Source: Gracilimonas sp965227785 (GTDB taxonomy: Bacteria; Bacteroidota; Rhodothermia; Balneolales; Balneolaceae). From it: 64,000 nucleotides of DNA. The notes below the pieces were generated by a model that was not told the origin of the DNA, ran no database searches, and saw only the letters and a list, made by a program, of their open reading frames with translations. The stretch is from contig NZ_OZ245785.1 of NCBI RefSeq assembly GCF_965227785.1, positions 682,001 through 746,000 of the forward strand, in the 5' to 3' direction. Made by a program: the position numbers and the translations under genes. This document shows positions 17,564 to 25,857 of the stretch, piece after piece (within the stretch, counting starts at the first letter, position 1; the number at the start of each line of letters is the position of its first letter).

Positions 17564-18973
17564 ATGTCGCTTAAAAAAGGTCAGGAAGTAGAACTCGAAA
17601 TTATAGATGCGGCGTTTAAAGGAAAAGGACTGGCAAAAGTAGATGGCCTTGCCGTTTTTGTACCCGGAACCACTCCCGGCGATAAGGTCAAAGCCCGAAT
17701 CATCAAAAAGAAAAAGAAGCACCGGGAAGCTAAACTGCTTGAGGTACTGGAACCCAGTCCACACCGGATAGACCCCAAGTGTCAGCATGCCAAAGTATGT
17801 GGCGGTTGCAGTTGGCAACACATCCCCTACGATAAACAGATTGAGTTTAAAAGCCAGCAGGTTCGTGACCATATTGAGAGGATTGGCGGACTGGACGGTT
17901 CCATAGTGAAAGAAGGTTTGGGCGCTGATCAGGAATTCTATTACCGGAATAAGATGGAGTACAGCATCAGTTCACGGCGCTGGCTTACTGAAGAAGAAAT
18001 CCGAAGTGATGAATATGTAGATGATTCAGCCTTTGCTGCCGGACTCCATGCGCCGGGAAGGTTTGATAAAATCCTGAACTTGAAGGAATGTCACCTACAG
18101 GTAAAAGAGTCGTTTGAGATTCTGGATTTCGTAAGGAGCTACTGTATTGAGCACGGCATTGGTCCGTACGATACTTTTGAAAACACCGGCTTTATGCGTC
18201 ACTTGATGATCCGTAATTCCTATCACACCGACGATTTTATGGTGAACTTGGTTACCTATCAGGATGATCAGGAAATAATGCAGAAGATGACCAAAGCTTT
18301 GCTTGATGAGTTTCCGTTTATCACTACCATTGTGAATAACGTTAATGACACCAAAAGCCCGACGGCTATAGGTCGCTTCGAAAAAGTGCTGCATGGGCCG
18401 GGTTTTATTGTTGATAAAATCGGGGAATTTACCTTCAAAATTCACCCTAATGCCTTCTTTCAAACCAATACGGCTCAGGCTGAGAAGCTTTATGAAATTG
18501 CCCGCGATTATGCCGAATTGGAAGACGGTGATGTAGTATATGACTTGTATTGCGGAGTAGGCACACTCAGCCTATTCATGAGTAAGCCTGCAAAACACGT
18601 TCTGGGAATCGAACTGGTAGATGTTGCCGTTGAAAATGCTCGCTTTAATGCCAAAGAAAATGAAGTAGAGAATGTATCCTTCATCAAGGGAGATATGAAA
18701 GATGTGTTTACCCAGGATATTGTGGACGAATACGGCGCCCCGAATGTCCTCATCACCGATCCACCCCGGGCCGGCATGCACCCTGATGTTGTTGAACGCC
18801 TTTGTGAGCTGAAAGTGCCCCGAATTGTATATGTAAGCTGTAACAGTTCTACCATGGCCCGTGATCTCAAAGAGCTAAAGGCAGTGTATGAGGTCGAAGA
18901 AGTGCAGCCCGTGGATATGTTCCCTCAAACCTACCACATCGAAGCCGTGGCCAAGCTGAAGCTAAGAAATTGA
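17564..18973 (+). CDS. rlmD: 23S rRNA (uracil-C5)-methyltransferase RlmD-like
   Basis: This 469-residue RNA m5U methyltransferase has an N-terminal TRAM domain (residues 1-60). An iron-sulfur cysteine cluster follows (C of KCQHAKVCGGCSWQH). The C-terminal SAM domain has VYDLYCGVGTLSLFM and the catalytic Cys motif YVSCNSSTMARDL. The organisation fits RlmD/RlmCD, which methylate U1939 and/or U747 of 23S rRNA. It starts at ATG 17564, two bases after the preceding stop. Confidence 0.92.
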   Translation: MSLKKGQEVELEIIDAAFKGKGLAKVDGLAVFVPGTTPGDKVKARIIKKKKKHREAKLLEVLEPSPHRIDPKCQHAKVCGGCSWQHIPYDKQIEFKSQQVRDHIERIGGLDGSIVKEGLGADQEFYYRNKMEYSISSRRWLTEEEIRSDEYVDDSAFAAGLHAPGRFDKILNLKECHLQVKESFEILDFVRSYCIEHGIGPYDTFENTGFMRHLMIRNSYHTDDFMVNLVTYQDDQEIMQKMTKALLDEFPFITTIVNNVNDTKSPTAIGRFEKVLHGPGFIVDKIGEFTFKIHPNAFFQTNTAQAEKLYEIARDYAELEDGDVVYDLYCGVGTLSLFMSKPAKHVLGIELVDVAVENARFNAKENEVENVSFIKGDMKDVFTQDIVDEYGAPNVLITDPPRAGMHPDVVERLCELKVPRIVYVSCNSSTMARDLKELKAVYEVEEVQPVDMFPQTYHIEAVAKLKLRN

Positions 18974-18984
18974 TACAAGTTGCT

Positions 18985-19005
18985 TCAGCCCTGATGGGCT
19001 TTGCT
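18985..19005 (+). terminator. weak hairpin after rlmD
   Basis: A short AGCCC/GGGCT hairpin with a T-rich tail follows the rlmD stop. A second GC-rich patch lies at about 19070-19090. Confidence 0.4.
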
Positions 19006-19111
19006 TGTTTATGGCACTGAACTTGGACCTTCTTGAACATTTTTGGGGATGATATCCTGTTCAAGTACACAAGCCCGGGGTTCAGCCCTGCGCTTTATTA
19101 ACACAACCAGA

Positions 19112-19924
19112 CTATATAAACAAATAGCCCACCAGCCAAACAATCGGTATGCTCTCTACCCCAAATGAAGCATAATATCTTCCCCTATTTTCACGGCTGA
19201 ACCAGACTGCCAGAAGCAGTAATCCTAAAACACCAACATTCACCGGCAGGTAAGAAGCATACACGTATTTCTGCAGGTAAATCAGAATAGCTATAACACC
19301 CACCAAAGCCGTGCCCAGCCACTTTGTTTGTTGAACGCCGATCAGTTGTGGAATGGTAAAAAGCTGTGGCATATCATATTTCAAATCGCGGATCTCGAAG
19401 GGCAGCATCAACACTACTACGAACAGAAATATCTCTGCACTTTGCAGAAGCACCCGTTCACTCCAAAAACTCATATAGTGGTACTGAAGAGGTAAAACCA
19501 CGGTAAATCCAACCCAAACTGCAGCAATCACAAACACTTTGATTCCTTTAAAGCTCCTCAGGTTTTTTTGCCTGAAGAACGGAACGGTGTATAAACCGGT
19601 GAGCCCCCCAACTACCCCCACCGTGTACCAAATATACTCAGGAAGTAACCTTCCGAAATATAAAAAGCCGGCAAAGCAGCAGACCGTAAAGATCCTAATC
19701 AAAAGAACATTTTTTGTAATCTCCAGGTGATGACGGTTCGAAATTCCCGCATACTTCACAAAGTTGTAGCCGCAAATGGCTCCCAGCCAAATGAATAACA
19801 AAAGGGTTGGTTCCGGCACAAAGCCGAACTGCATCACAGAAAGCGTTGCCAGTGCCATTACAGCCAGACCTACGTGGATACTGCTCTGCAAATAAAAATC
19901 GAAGATAGATCGTAGAAATTTCAT
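19112..19924 (-). CDS. UbiA-like polytopic membrane protein
   Basis: This 270-residue integral membrane protein has about eight hydrophobic helices. The arrangement resembles UbiA/EboC-type prenyltransferases: an early LGAICGYNFVKY segment in the place of the first Asp-rich motif, and FEIRDLKYD near the second (DxxxD-like EIRDLKYD). The first Asp motif is not well conserved, so activity is doubtful. Similar proteins in Bacteroidota are annotated as hypothetical. It starts at ATG 19924 and is transcribed alone. Confidence 0.6.
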   Translation of the reverse strand: MKFLRSIFDFYLQSSIHVGLAVMALATLSVMQFGFVPEPTLLLFIWLGAICGYNFVKYAGISNRHHLEITKNVLLIRIFTVCCFAGFLYFGRLLPEYIWYTVGVVGGLTGLYTVPFFRQKNLRSFKGIKVFVIAAVWVGFTVVLPLQYHYMSFWSERVLLQSAEIFLFVVVLMLPFEIRDLKYDMPQLFTIPQLIGVQQTKWLGTALVGVIAILIYLQKYVYASYLPVNVGVLGLLLLAVWFSRENRGRYYASFGVESIPIVWLVGYLFI

Positions 19925-20107
19925 GGGCTGAACTTAGGCATTTTCAGGAAGACTAAAATATCAGCATACTATTTTGTCACAAAGTGCCATTTCACCGGTC
20001 TTCTGTATAGTGAAATCAAATTCTACATTTTGCCACAACCTTTTACTTGAAGAAGTCTGATGATTCTCTATATTCGCAACACCAAACAGAACTAACTAAA
20101 TTTCCTT

Positions 20108-22450
20108 ATGAAATTGTCCCCCAACCGCTCTTTTCCTCTGCTCATTCTTCTCTCCTCTTTGATACTGATCACTTCCGGATGTAAGATCTACTCCGAGAAA
20201 GTATCGGAAGAAGACTACCAGCGAGCCGAGAAAATGCTTTCAGCTCACACCAATGATTTAGTACACGGAACTATAGCCGGTGAAGAATGGCTGGATGATG
20301 ACCGCCTGATTTATCGCCACAGCTTAGCTGATGGAACCGAGTTTATGATCTCAAATCCTGAAGCCGGAACCAAAGAACGTGCATTTGATCATGACCGGCT
20401 GGCGGATGTTTTGTCCGGAATGTTGGATGAAGATGTAGAACCGCTGAATCTTCCCTTCAGGAGTTTTGACTTTACCGACGATGGCGAGGCTATCACCTTT
20501 TCTGCGGATGGTAAAGAGTACCAGTGTGAACTTATAGGCTACGACTGTGAAATTGCCAGTGATGAAGTGCGGAACTACTGGAACGAATCGGTTTCTCCTG
20601 ATGGAAAGAAATCTGTATTTATAAGGGATCACAACCTGTATATGCGGAACATGGAATCCGGCCGGGTAACTCAGCTTACCTATGACGGCCGTGAGAACTT
20701 TGGCTATGCCACAAACAATGCCGGCTGGGTGAAAAGAGACGGACCTGTTGTGCTGTGGTCGCCCGACTCTAAACGAATTTCCACCTTCCAGCAGGATGCA
20801 CGTGGCGTAGGTGAAATGTACCTGGCTTCCACAAAAGTAGGTCACCCCGAACTGGAAGCCTGGAAATACCCTTTACCGGGCGATAGTTTGATTTTCCGTG
20901 TTCACCGAGTGGTAATAAACCTGGACCCTACTCCAAGAGTTGTCAGACTTAATATGGATCCTGATCCTCAGCGCTCTACCATCACTGACCATATTGCGGA
21001 CTGGGGTGGAAACTTTCTGGATAACGAATGGAGCAATGATAGTAATACGCTGGCATTTGTTTCGGTGTCCCGTGACCATCAGAATGTGCACCTTCAAACC
21101 GCTGATCCAAATACCGGTAATGTTCGATCGGTGTTGAAGGAAGAAACGGATACCTTTTTCGAATCCGGCAACGACATGGTTAACTGGCATGTGCTGAACG
21201 AAAGCAATGAGGTGATCTGGTATTCTCAGCGTGATAACTGGGGGCATTTATACCTGTATGATCTTCAAACCGGAAAGCTCAAGAACCAGATTACTTCCGG
21301 CAACTGGAACGTGAATCAGGTTCGACATGTGGATGAAGAAAACCGAACCATCTACTTTACCGGTGCCGTTCGTGAGGACGGAGATCCCTATTTTGAGTAT
21401 TTTTATAAGGTGAATTTTGACGGAACCGAACTGCGCCTGCTTACTCCCGAACAAGCTCATCATGAAATCGAAGTCTCTGAGTCCGGGACCTATTTTGTGG
21501 ATACGCGCTCAACCCCAACCACTCCTTCCACTTCGGTTATCCGAAACATGGATGGCGAAGTGCTGGTTGAACTGGCAACCGCCGATATCTCTGAGCTTCA
21601 GGCTCACGGCTGGGTTCCGCCTGTACCCTTTTCCGTTAAAGCTCGTGATGGCGTTACCGACTTGTATGGATTGATGTACAAGCCATCCAATTTTAGTTCC
21701 TCGGAGTCTTATCCCGTGCTGAACTATATTTATCCCGGACCGCAAACCGGCAGCGTAGGCAGCCGTGCTTTCCGTGCCGCCCGCTCCGACAAGCAAGCGC
21801 TGGCTGAACTTGGTTTTATTGTGGTGGAAGTGGATGCTATGGGCACACCGGGCCGATCCAAAGAATTTCACGACTTCTATTACGGCAATATGGGCGACAA
21901 CGGTCTCCCCGATCAAATTACCATGATTGAGCAGCTTGGTGAGCGGCATTCCTGGATGGATATCAGTCGGGTTGGCATCTTCGGGCATTCCGGCGGTGGA
22001 TTTGCCTCAACACGCGCCCTCTTCGCCTATCCCGAATTTTATGATGTAGCTGTTTCCGGTGCCGGTAATCATGATAACCGAAACTACGCGGATCCATGGG
22101 GAGAAAAATGGCAGGGTCTGCTTAAAGCCACCAACATTGACGGCGCTACCGACGACCAGTCCACCAACTACGACAATCAGGCCAACCAGCTACTGGCCGA
22201 TAGCCTCCAAGGCAAGCTGTTGATTACCCACGGTACGCTCGACAGCAACGTCCCTCCCTACAATTCACTGCTGGTAGTTAACGCCCTGATTGAGGCCAAC
22301 AAAGATTTCGATATGATCATGTTTCCGAATCGCGGACACGGATATTACAGCGAAGATTATATGATGCGAAAGCGCTGGGATTATTTTGTGGAGCATCTGA
22401 AAGGTGTGGATCCGCCGAAGGAATATGAGTTTGGGAGAATTGACGATTGA
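20108..22450 (+). CDS. S9 family dipeptidyl peptidase IV-like lipoprotein
   Basis: This is a 780-residue exported peptidase. The lipobox ILITSGC gives a lipidated N terminus. A DPP IV-type beta-propeller follows (about 60-510) and then an alpha/beta-hydrolase domain. The catalytic triad is Ser in GHSGGGFAS (about residue 626), Asp in HGTLDSNVPP (about 711) and His in NRGHGYYSED (about 743). It removes dipeptides from peptides in the envelope; Pro specificity is inferred from the family. It starts at ATG 20108. The stop is closely followed by a heptanucleotide repeat. Confidence 0.92.
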   Translation: MKLSPNRSFPLLILLSSLILITSGCKIYSEKVSEEDYQRAEKMLSAHTNDLVHGTIAGEEWLDDDRLIYRHSLADGTEFMISNPEAGTKERAFDHDRLADVLSGMLDEDVEPLNLPFRSFDFTDDGEAITFSADGKEYQCELIGYDCEIASDEVRNYWNESVSPDGKKSVFIRDHNLYMRNMESGRVTQLTYDGRENFGYATNNAGWVKRDGPVVLWSPDSKRISTFQQDARGVGEMYLASTKVGHPELEAWKYPLPGDSLIFRVHRVVINLDPTPRVVRLNMDPDPQRSTITDHIADWGGNFLDNEWSNDSNTLAFVSVSRDHQNVHLQTADPNTGNVRSVLKEETDTFFESGNDMVNWHVLNESNEVIWYSQRDNWGHLYLYDLQTGKLKNQITSGNWNVNQVRHVDEENRTIYFTGAVREDGDPYFEYFYKVNFDGTELRLLTPEQAHHEIEVSESGTYFVDTRSTPTTPSTSVIRNMDGEVLVELATADISELQAHGWVPPVPFSVKARDGVTDLYGLMYKPSNFSSSESYPVLNYIYPGPQTGSVGSRAFRAARSDKQALAELGFIVVEVDAMGTPGRSKEFHDFYYGNMGDNGLPDQITMIEQLGERHSWMDISRVGIFGHSGGGFASTRALFAYPEFYDVAVSGAGNHDNRNYADPWGEKWQGLLKATNIDGATDDQSTNYDNQANQLLADSLQGKLLITHGTLDSNVPPYNSLLVVNALIEANKDFDMIMFPNRGHGYYSEDYMMRKRWDYFVEHLKGVDPPKEYEFGRIDD

Positions 22451-22455
22451 CGAAC

Positions 22456-22487
22456 GACCAATGACCAATGACCAATGACCAATGACC
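22456..22487 (+). repeat. 7-bp tandem repeat (GACCAAT)
   Basis: About 4.6 perfect copies of GACCAAT lie between the S9 peptidase stop and the DUF1801 gene. Each unit contains an ATG, and the one at 22475 is in frame with DUF1801. Confidence 0.9.
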
Positions 22488-22891
22488 AGGCTATGAAAGA
22501 GATTGTGAAGGAAAAATTTGAAAATTATCCGGAGCATATCAGGCCGAAGATGGAGCGGTTGCGGGCGTTGATATATGAGGTGGCTGAACAGACTGAGGAC
22601 GTTGGTGAACTGGAAGAAACCCTGAAGTGGAGCGAACCGGCTTACCTCACCAGTCGCCCTAAAAGCGGGACCACCATTCGCATAGACTGGAAGGAGAAAA
22701 ACCCGGAGCAGGTTGGGATGTACGTAAGCTGTAATACTTCCCTGATTGAGACCTGGCGCACCATGTTTAAGGATGAGCTGGAGTTTGAGGGAAACCGGGC
22801 CATCCTGTTACCTGTTGATATCGACTACCCTGAAAAAGAACTTCGAATTTGCATACAGATGGCCCTGCGGTATCATTTAGATAAGAATTAG
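22475..22891 (+). CDS. DUF1801 domain protein
   Basis: The 138-residue protein fits DUF1801 (YdhG-like fold): ENYPEHIRPKMERLRALIYEVAEQ, then EETLKWSEPAYLT, and later RAILLPVDIDYPEKELRICIQMALRYH. The function of this family is unknown; related proteins are small single-domain cytoplasmic proteins. The start is uncertain: ATG 22475 lies inside the tandem repeat, and ATG 22493, six codons later, gives MKEIVKEKF. It begins the accessory region that leads to the cassette array. Confidence 0.78.
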   Translation: MTNDQAMKEIVKEKFENYPEHIRPKMERLRALIYEVAEQTEDVGELEETLKWSEPAYLTSRPKSGTTIRIDWKEKNPEQVGMYVSCNTSLIETWRTMFKDELEFEGNRAILLPVDIDYPEKELRICIQMALRYHLDKN

Positions 22892-22934
22892 TAAATAACA
22901 GGAGTCATTCTGAGCCTGTCTAACGGCATAGGCA

Positions 22935-22974
22935 GGCGATAGCGAAGAACCTTAGCCATGAAATGATTACCAAA
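22935..22974 (+). repeat. 40-bp interspersed repeat, left copy
   Basis: This matches 30055-30094 at 37 of 40 positions, in the same orientation. The shared part includes AACCTTAGCCATGAAATG and ATTACCAAA. The two copies bracket the cassette array plus the DUF4440 gene. Confidence 0.85.
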
Positions 22975-23065
22975 CATTTCACTCCCAGATGGTTCCCTCA
23001 GGAAGACTTCGACTTCACAAATTATTCTATCATCAATATTTCATTCAAGTCTCGCCCACCTGTCA

Positions 23066-23117
23066 GCCACTTGTAAATAATGGATTTGTACTTTTAAGCA
23101 GAATTTTCGCACATTCG
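23066..23117 (+). repeat. 52-bp duplicated upstream element, copy A
   Basis: It is about 43 of 52 bases identical to 23706-23757, with the shared core TTTGTACTTTTA. It ends 63 bp before the DUF4440 lipoprotein start, so it is a candidate promoter or leader. The 288 bp between DUF1801 and this gene contain otherwise only the interspersed repeat at 22935. Confidence 0.65.
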
Positions 23118-23179
23118 CTTAGCCGAACAACGGTTCAGATAAATCTCTTTTGGGTGATTAAATAAATCCAATTTCTATC

Positions 23180-23641
23180 ATGAAATACCTCTTACTATTT
23201 ACTTCTTGTACAATACTCACACTTACCCTTACCTCTTGCAGTACCGATTCACAAAAATCAGATCAGGAAATTCGGGCTGAATTTGAGGAAGTATTCCATA
23301 CTTTTTATGAAGTCTATGGTTCTTCTGATCCTGACTTTGTCGATTATTATGCCGAGGATTTCATCAACATGGATAATACCGGAAACGTAGAACGGGGTGC
23401 CGCAAACTACAAGAAAGTTTGGGAGGCGAATTTCAGCACACATGTAATTGACTCTCTCAGTTACACAGACCCTGAAATCATTTTCAGCAGGGATATGATC
23501 TTTACTTATAACGACTACTGGGAGCGTTTTAAAAACCGGGAAACCGGAGAAAGCCGTGATGTTTCCGGCACCTGGATGGCTGTCTGGAAGCCTATTGATG
23601 GGGAATGGAAAGTGGTTATGACTACTTATCATAGTCCATAA
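23180..23641 (+). CDS. DUF4440/SnoaL-like lipoprotein
   Basis: The 153-residue product has a lipoprotein signal peptide (lipobox LTLTSC). A nuclear-transport-factor-2-like domain follows: IRAEFEEVFHTFYEVYGSSDPDFVDYYAEDFINMDNTG, ending GTWMAVWKPIDGEWKVVMTTYHSP. This is the DUF4440 pattern. The fold commonly binds small molecules; no activity can be assigned. It lies in the accessory region immediately left of the cassette array and has no recognisable attC after it. Confidence 0.78.
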   Translation: MKYLLLFTSCTILTLTLTSCSTDSQKSDQEIRAEFEEVFHTFYEVYGSSDPDFVDYYAEDFINMDNTGNVERGAANYKKVWEANFSTHVIDSLSYTDPEIIFSRDMIFTYNDYWERFKNRETGESRDVSGTWMAVWKPIDGEWKVVMTTYHSP

Positions 23642-23705
23642 TCATATAACCAAAGAATTAGTAAACTAACTCTTATTCTTCCTTACCCTACTCCTTTACA
23701 TTTAA

Positions 23706-23757
23706 GCCACTTGTTAATAATGCGTTTGTACTTTTAGATAAAATTTTAGCACCTTCG
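23706..23757 (+). promoter_or_regulatory. 52-bp duplicated element, copy B, upstream of cassette array
   Basis: This is the second copy of the 23066 element. It lies 159 bp before the first cassette boundary, the position expected for an array promoter (Pc). The assignment as a promoter is inference. The 292 bp between DUF4440 and cassette 1 hold no other gene. Confidence 0.4.
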
Positions 23758-23883
23758 AATATCATTAAAACGGATATTAGACGAACCATTTAGGCGAATG
23801 CCCGTTCGGATAACATCCATATTATCACATTATGCAAATGATAAGTAAGGATAAAGCAGATCAGCGTATGTTTATCTGGTTCG

Positions 23884-23922
23884 CCCTAACAATCCCCTCG
23901 TTCTCCTAATATTATGTTATAC
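23884..23922 (+). other. left boundary of cassette array (candidate attI or decayed site)
   Basis: The first cassette begins at the core GTTATAC (23916-23922). Its flank GTTATACCACCT is the reverse complement of the end of cassette 1 (AGGTGGTATAAC). No full attC precedes it, so an attI would be expected here. A CCCTAAC at 23884 could be a remnant R'' box. No integrase-binding boxes can be assigned by eye. Confidence 0.4.
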
Positions 23923-23933
23923 CACCTAAGAGA

Positions 23934-24284
23934 ATGAAGCCAAGCAATCAGTTATTTTCAGTAGTAGCTTTTGTCCATTTCGTAGTCACTGCTGTTTTAT
24001 CATTCTTTTTTCAAATCAGTACAATGGCTTACTTTTTGGGAGTTGAAATGAGTAAATCGGATTTAGTAATTGCTTGGATAATTTCTGTTTTAACCTTTCC
24101 AGTCAGAAATATTTTCAATTTATTTTCTAAATATCCCGATTCCTGGATGAGCCACTTTTCGGGTTTATTTGTAATTCTTCTAGCAAGTGTAGTCTGGTCT
24201 TGGTTTTTTTGTAAAGGTATCCCACATCTTTTCAGGTGGTATAACAAGCGTTTTAAGTCGGACGCAGGTAGGGTTCAGACTTAG
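23934..24284 (+). CDS. cassette 1: three-helix membrane protein with attC-encoded tail
   Basis: The 116-residue product has three or four hydrophobic segments (FSVVAFVHFVVTAVLSFFF, DLVIAWIISVLTFP, FSGLFVILLASVVWSWFF) and no recognised family. The reading frame has no stop before the attC. The last 15 residues or so (NKRFKSDAGRVQT) are therefore encoded by attC1 itself, as seen for some integron cassette genes elsewhere. It starts at ATG 23934, 11 bases inside the cassette. It is predicted to be an inner-membrane protein of unknown function. Confidence 0.65.
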   Translation: MKPSNQLFSVVAFVHFVVTAVLSFFFQISTMAYFLGVEMSKSDLVIAWIISVLTFPVRNIFNLFSKYPDSWMSHFSGLFVILLASVVWSWFFCKGIPHLFRWYNKRFKSDAGRVQT

Positions 24285-24363
24285 GCTTGTGAGCAATAAA
24301 ATAAATCCATTACTTCAACAAAAAACCGATAACCTGCGCCGCTTAAACGCCGGGTCGTTATGT
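24239..24363 (+). repeat. attC1 (125 bp, long type with GGACGCAGGT stem)
   Basis: R'' GTATAAC 24239-24245, R' GTTATGT 24357-24363. The arm GCGTTTTAAGTCGGACGCAGGT pairs with the right arm except for extra T, T and A in the left arm. The loop carries the promoter-like element CTTGT-N20-TACTT at 24286-24315. Confidence 0.93.
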
Positions 24364-24716
24364 GTATGAAACTGTTAAAACATTTACATCTAGAAAAGTC
24401 TGTCTTTGCATTTGGTGTAACAGCACTAACAATTCAGTTGCTATTTCTCGCATACTATATTTTCCAACAACCAGGAACTATTGAACCAAAATGGTTTGCT
24501 GTAGTAATAGAAAAAAGTGATTCTATATTATTAGCAACAATGGTGATCTCCGAAATTTTTGGCTTACTATTGATTGTCTTTTCCTTGTTTAATAAGAGTA
24601 AATACAATTTAAATAGCAGATTTTGGGTTCATGGAACTATTTTAATAATAGTAGCTGGCTCGATGACATTCATATGGTTCGGGTTCATCTATTTATTATT
24701 TAAAAACCCAATATAA
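24360..24716 (+). CDS. cassette 2: small multi-pass membrane protein
   Basis: This 118-residue protein has three hydrophobic helices (FGVTALTIQLLFLAYYIF, LLATMVISEIFGLLLIVFSLF, GTILIIVAGSMTFIWFGFIYLLF) and a short basic N terminus. I do not recognise a family. The ATG at 24360 is formed by the R' core of attC1 (GTTATGT), so the recombination site provides the start codon; ATG 24366 two codons later is an alternative. It ends 7 bases before the R'' box of attC2. Confidence 0.65.
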   Translation: MCMKLLKHLHLEKSVFAFGVTALTIQLLFLAYYIFQQPGTIEPKWFAVVIEKSDSILLATMVISEIFGLLLIVFSLFNKSKYNLNSRFWVHGTILIIVAGSMTFIWFGFIYLLFKNPI

Positions 24717-24723
24717 AACATAC

Positions 24724-24813
24724 ACATAACAAGCGTTTCAAGCGGACTCGAACGTGGTTCGGGTCTTTAATTTACACTCCCAGACTCGCCGCTTAAACGC
24801 CGGGTCGTTAGGT
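24724..24813 (+). repeat. attC2 (90 bp, short type)
   Basis: R'' ACATAAC 24724-24730, R' GTTAGGT 24807-24813. The arms GCGTTTCAAGCGGACTCG and its partner pair with an extra C and A on the left. It lacks the promoter-like loop. Confidence 0.92.
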
Positions 24814-24834
24814 AAACTTTTCACATCAAGAATA

Positions 24835-25173
24835 ATGCTGAAACAAACTAAGCTTTTACTTTGTGTCTTTTTTGTGCTGTCTTGCTCAGATTCAATAGTT
24901 GTTTTAGAAGAATTAAAAGGGCTTAAAAAATCTGAAATCGTTTATAAATTTGGTTCGCCAGATTCAGAAAACTCTTATCGAATGCATGAAGACATTGTTT
25001 TGTACGAAATCAATAGAAACCTTCTCTCATATTTTCCACAAGACTCTACAATTCAGATACAAGATTTGACCTGGGATAAAGTTGGTTATAAAATCAAAGT
25101 TTGGTTTACCCAAAGCGATAGTTCTTGGAATGTTGTTGATGCTATTAAATACAAAGATGACGTACAATTTTAA
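24835..25173 (+). CDS. cassette 3: small lipoprotein
   Basis: The 112-residue product begins MLKQTKLLLCVFFVLSCSD, a lipoprotein signal with the modified Cys at about residue 17. The following domain (LKGLKKSEIVYKFGSPDSENSYRMHEDIVLYE) has the pattern of small beta/alpha lipoproteins of the SmpA/BamE type, in which a helix is followed by FGSPD-like text. That likeness is weak. I start it at ATG 24835; the frame is open further upstream but only through attC sequence. It is probably located in the envelope. Confidence 0.68.
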   Translation: MLKQTKLLLCVFFVLSCSDSIVVLEELKGLKKSEIVYKFGSPDSENSYRMHEDIVLYEINRNLLSYFPQDSTIQIQDLTWDKVGYKIKVWFTQSDSSWNVVDAIKYKDDVQF

Positions 25174-25186
25174 CAAGTGACGGTTT

Positions 25187-25310
25187 ACCTAACAAGCGTT
25201 TTAAGTCGGACGCAGGTAGGGTTCGCTGGAAAGTTTGTTCTCAATAAAATTAATCTGTTACTTCAACAAAAAACGAGAACCTGCGCCGCTTAAACGCCGG
25301 GTCGTTAGTG
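25187..25310 (+). repeat. attC3 (124 bp, long type)
   Basis: R'' ACCTAAC 25187-25193, R' GTTAGTG 25304-25310. It has the same stem as attC1 with extra T, T, A in the left arm. The loop element TTTGT-N20-TACTT is at 25234-25263. Confidence 0.93.
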
Positions 25311-25314
25311 CACT

Positions 25315-25851
25315 TTGATCAAAAAAAGAAAACATATCATCTGGTTTGTTATTTCAGCTTTACTTTTAGTTGGAGTAGTGTACACCTCAACTCAATTTGA
25401 GGAAGTAGATTTAAGTTTTTTAGATGAACCAATTATTTTAAATACAAAAGAAGTGTCCCCAAGTGATAGTTTAACTGGTATTTGGACAGGAGTCCACGGC
25501 TAATATAGTGATTGTAACGGATGTGAGTTCCGCAATAGAATTTGGCTCAGTGTTGGTAATAACTTCAATGTTGTAATGATTGAGGCTATTGATCTTTTTA
25601 CTCAACTTTATCATATACCAGTAATTGATAAAACATATGGAAATCCACAGAAATGGATTGTTAAATCAACAAATTTCAAAATCCGTGGAGAATGCTTTGT
25701 TGAAGTATATCATGAACCAGTTGACAGTTCTGCTTTAGCCCATTTCAATGAATATTACCAAGATTATAATTGTGAATTGAAACCAGATGATTATCCATTG
25801 AGTGCATTTAAGTTTGAACGCAAAGGAGAGAAATTAATACTCACACCATAG
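25315..25851 (+). pseudogene. cassette 4: membrane-anchored protein interrupted by one in-frame stop
   Basis: A 178-codon frame starts at TTG 25315 with a basic N terminus and one membrane helix (HIIWFVISALLLVGVVYTS). It is broken by a single TAA at 25501-25503, after which the same frame continues uninterrupted to 25851. Text on both sides (SLTGIWTGVHG / YSDCNGCEFRNRIW) reads as one domain. It is therefore a nonsense-mutated gene, a sequencing error, or two products; ATG 25576 would give only a 91-residue C-terminal part. No family is recognised. Confidence 0.7.
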
Positions 25852-25857
25852 CCAGTG

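Noticed and set aside
19069..19095. GC-rich CCCGGGG patch as a regulatory RNA
   Set aside because: Only a short hairpin can be drawn; it is more simply part of a terminator or a degenerate intergenic repeat.
22441..22490. GACCAAT tandem repeat as the start of a CRISPR array
   Set aside because: The unit is 7 bp with no spacers, a simple sequence repeat.
24754..24834. In-frame upstream extension of the cassette 3 gene from 24754
   Set aside because: The extension translates attC2 sequence and would bury the lipoprotein signal; ATG 24835 is the better start.
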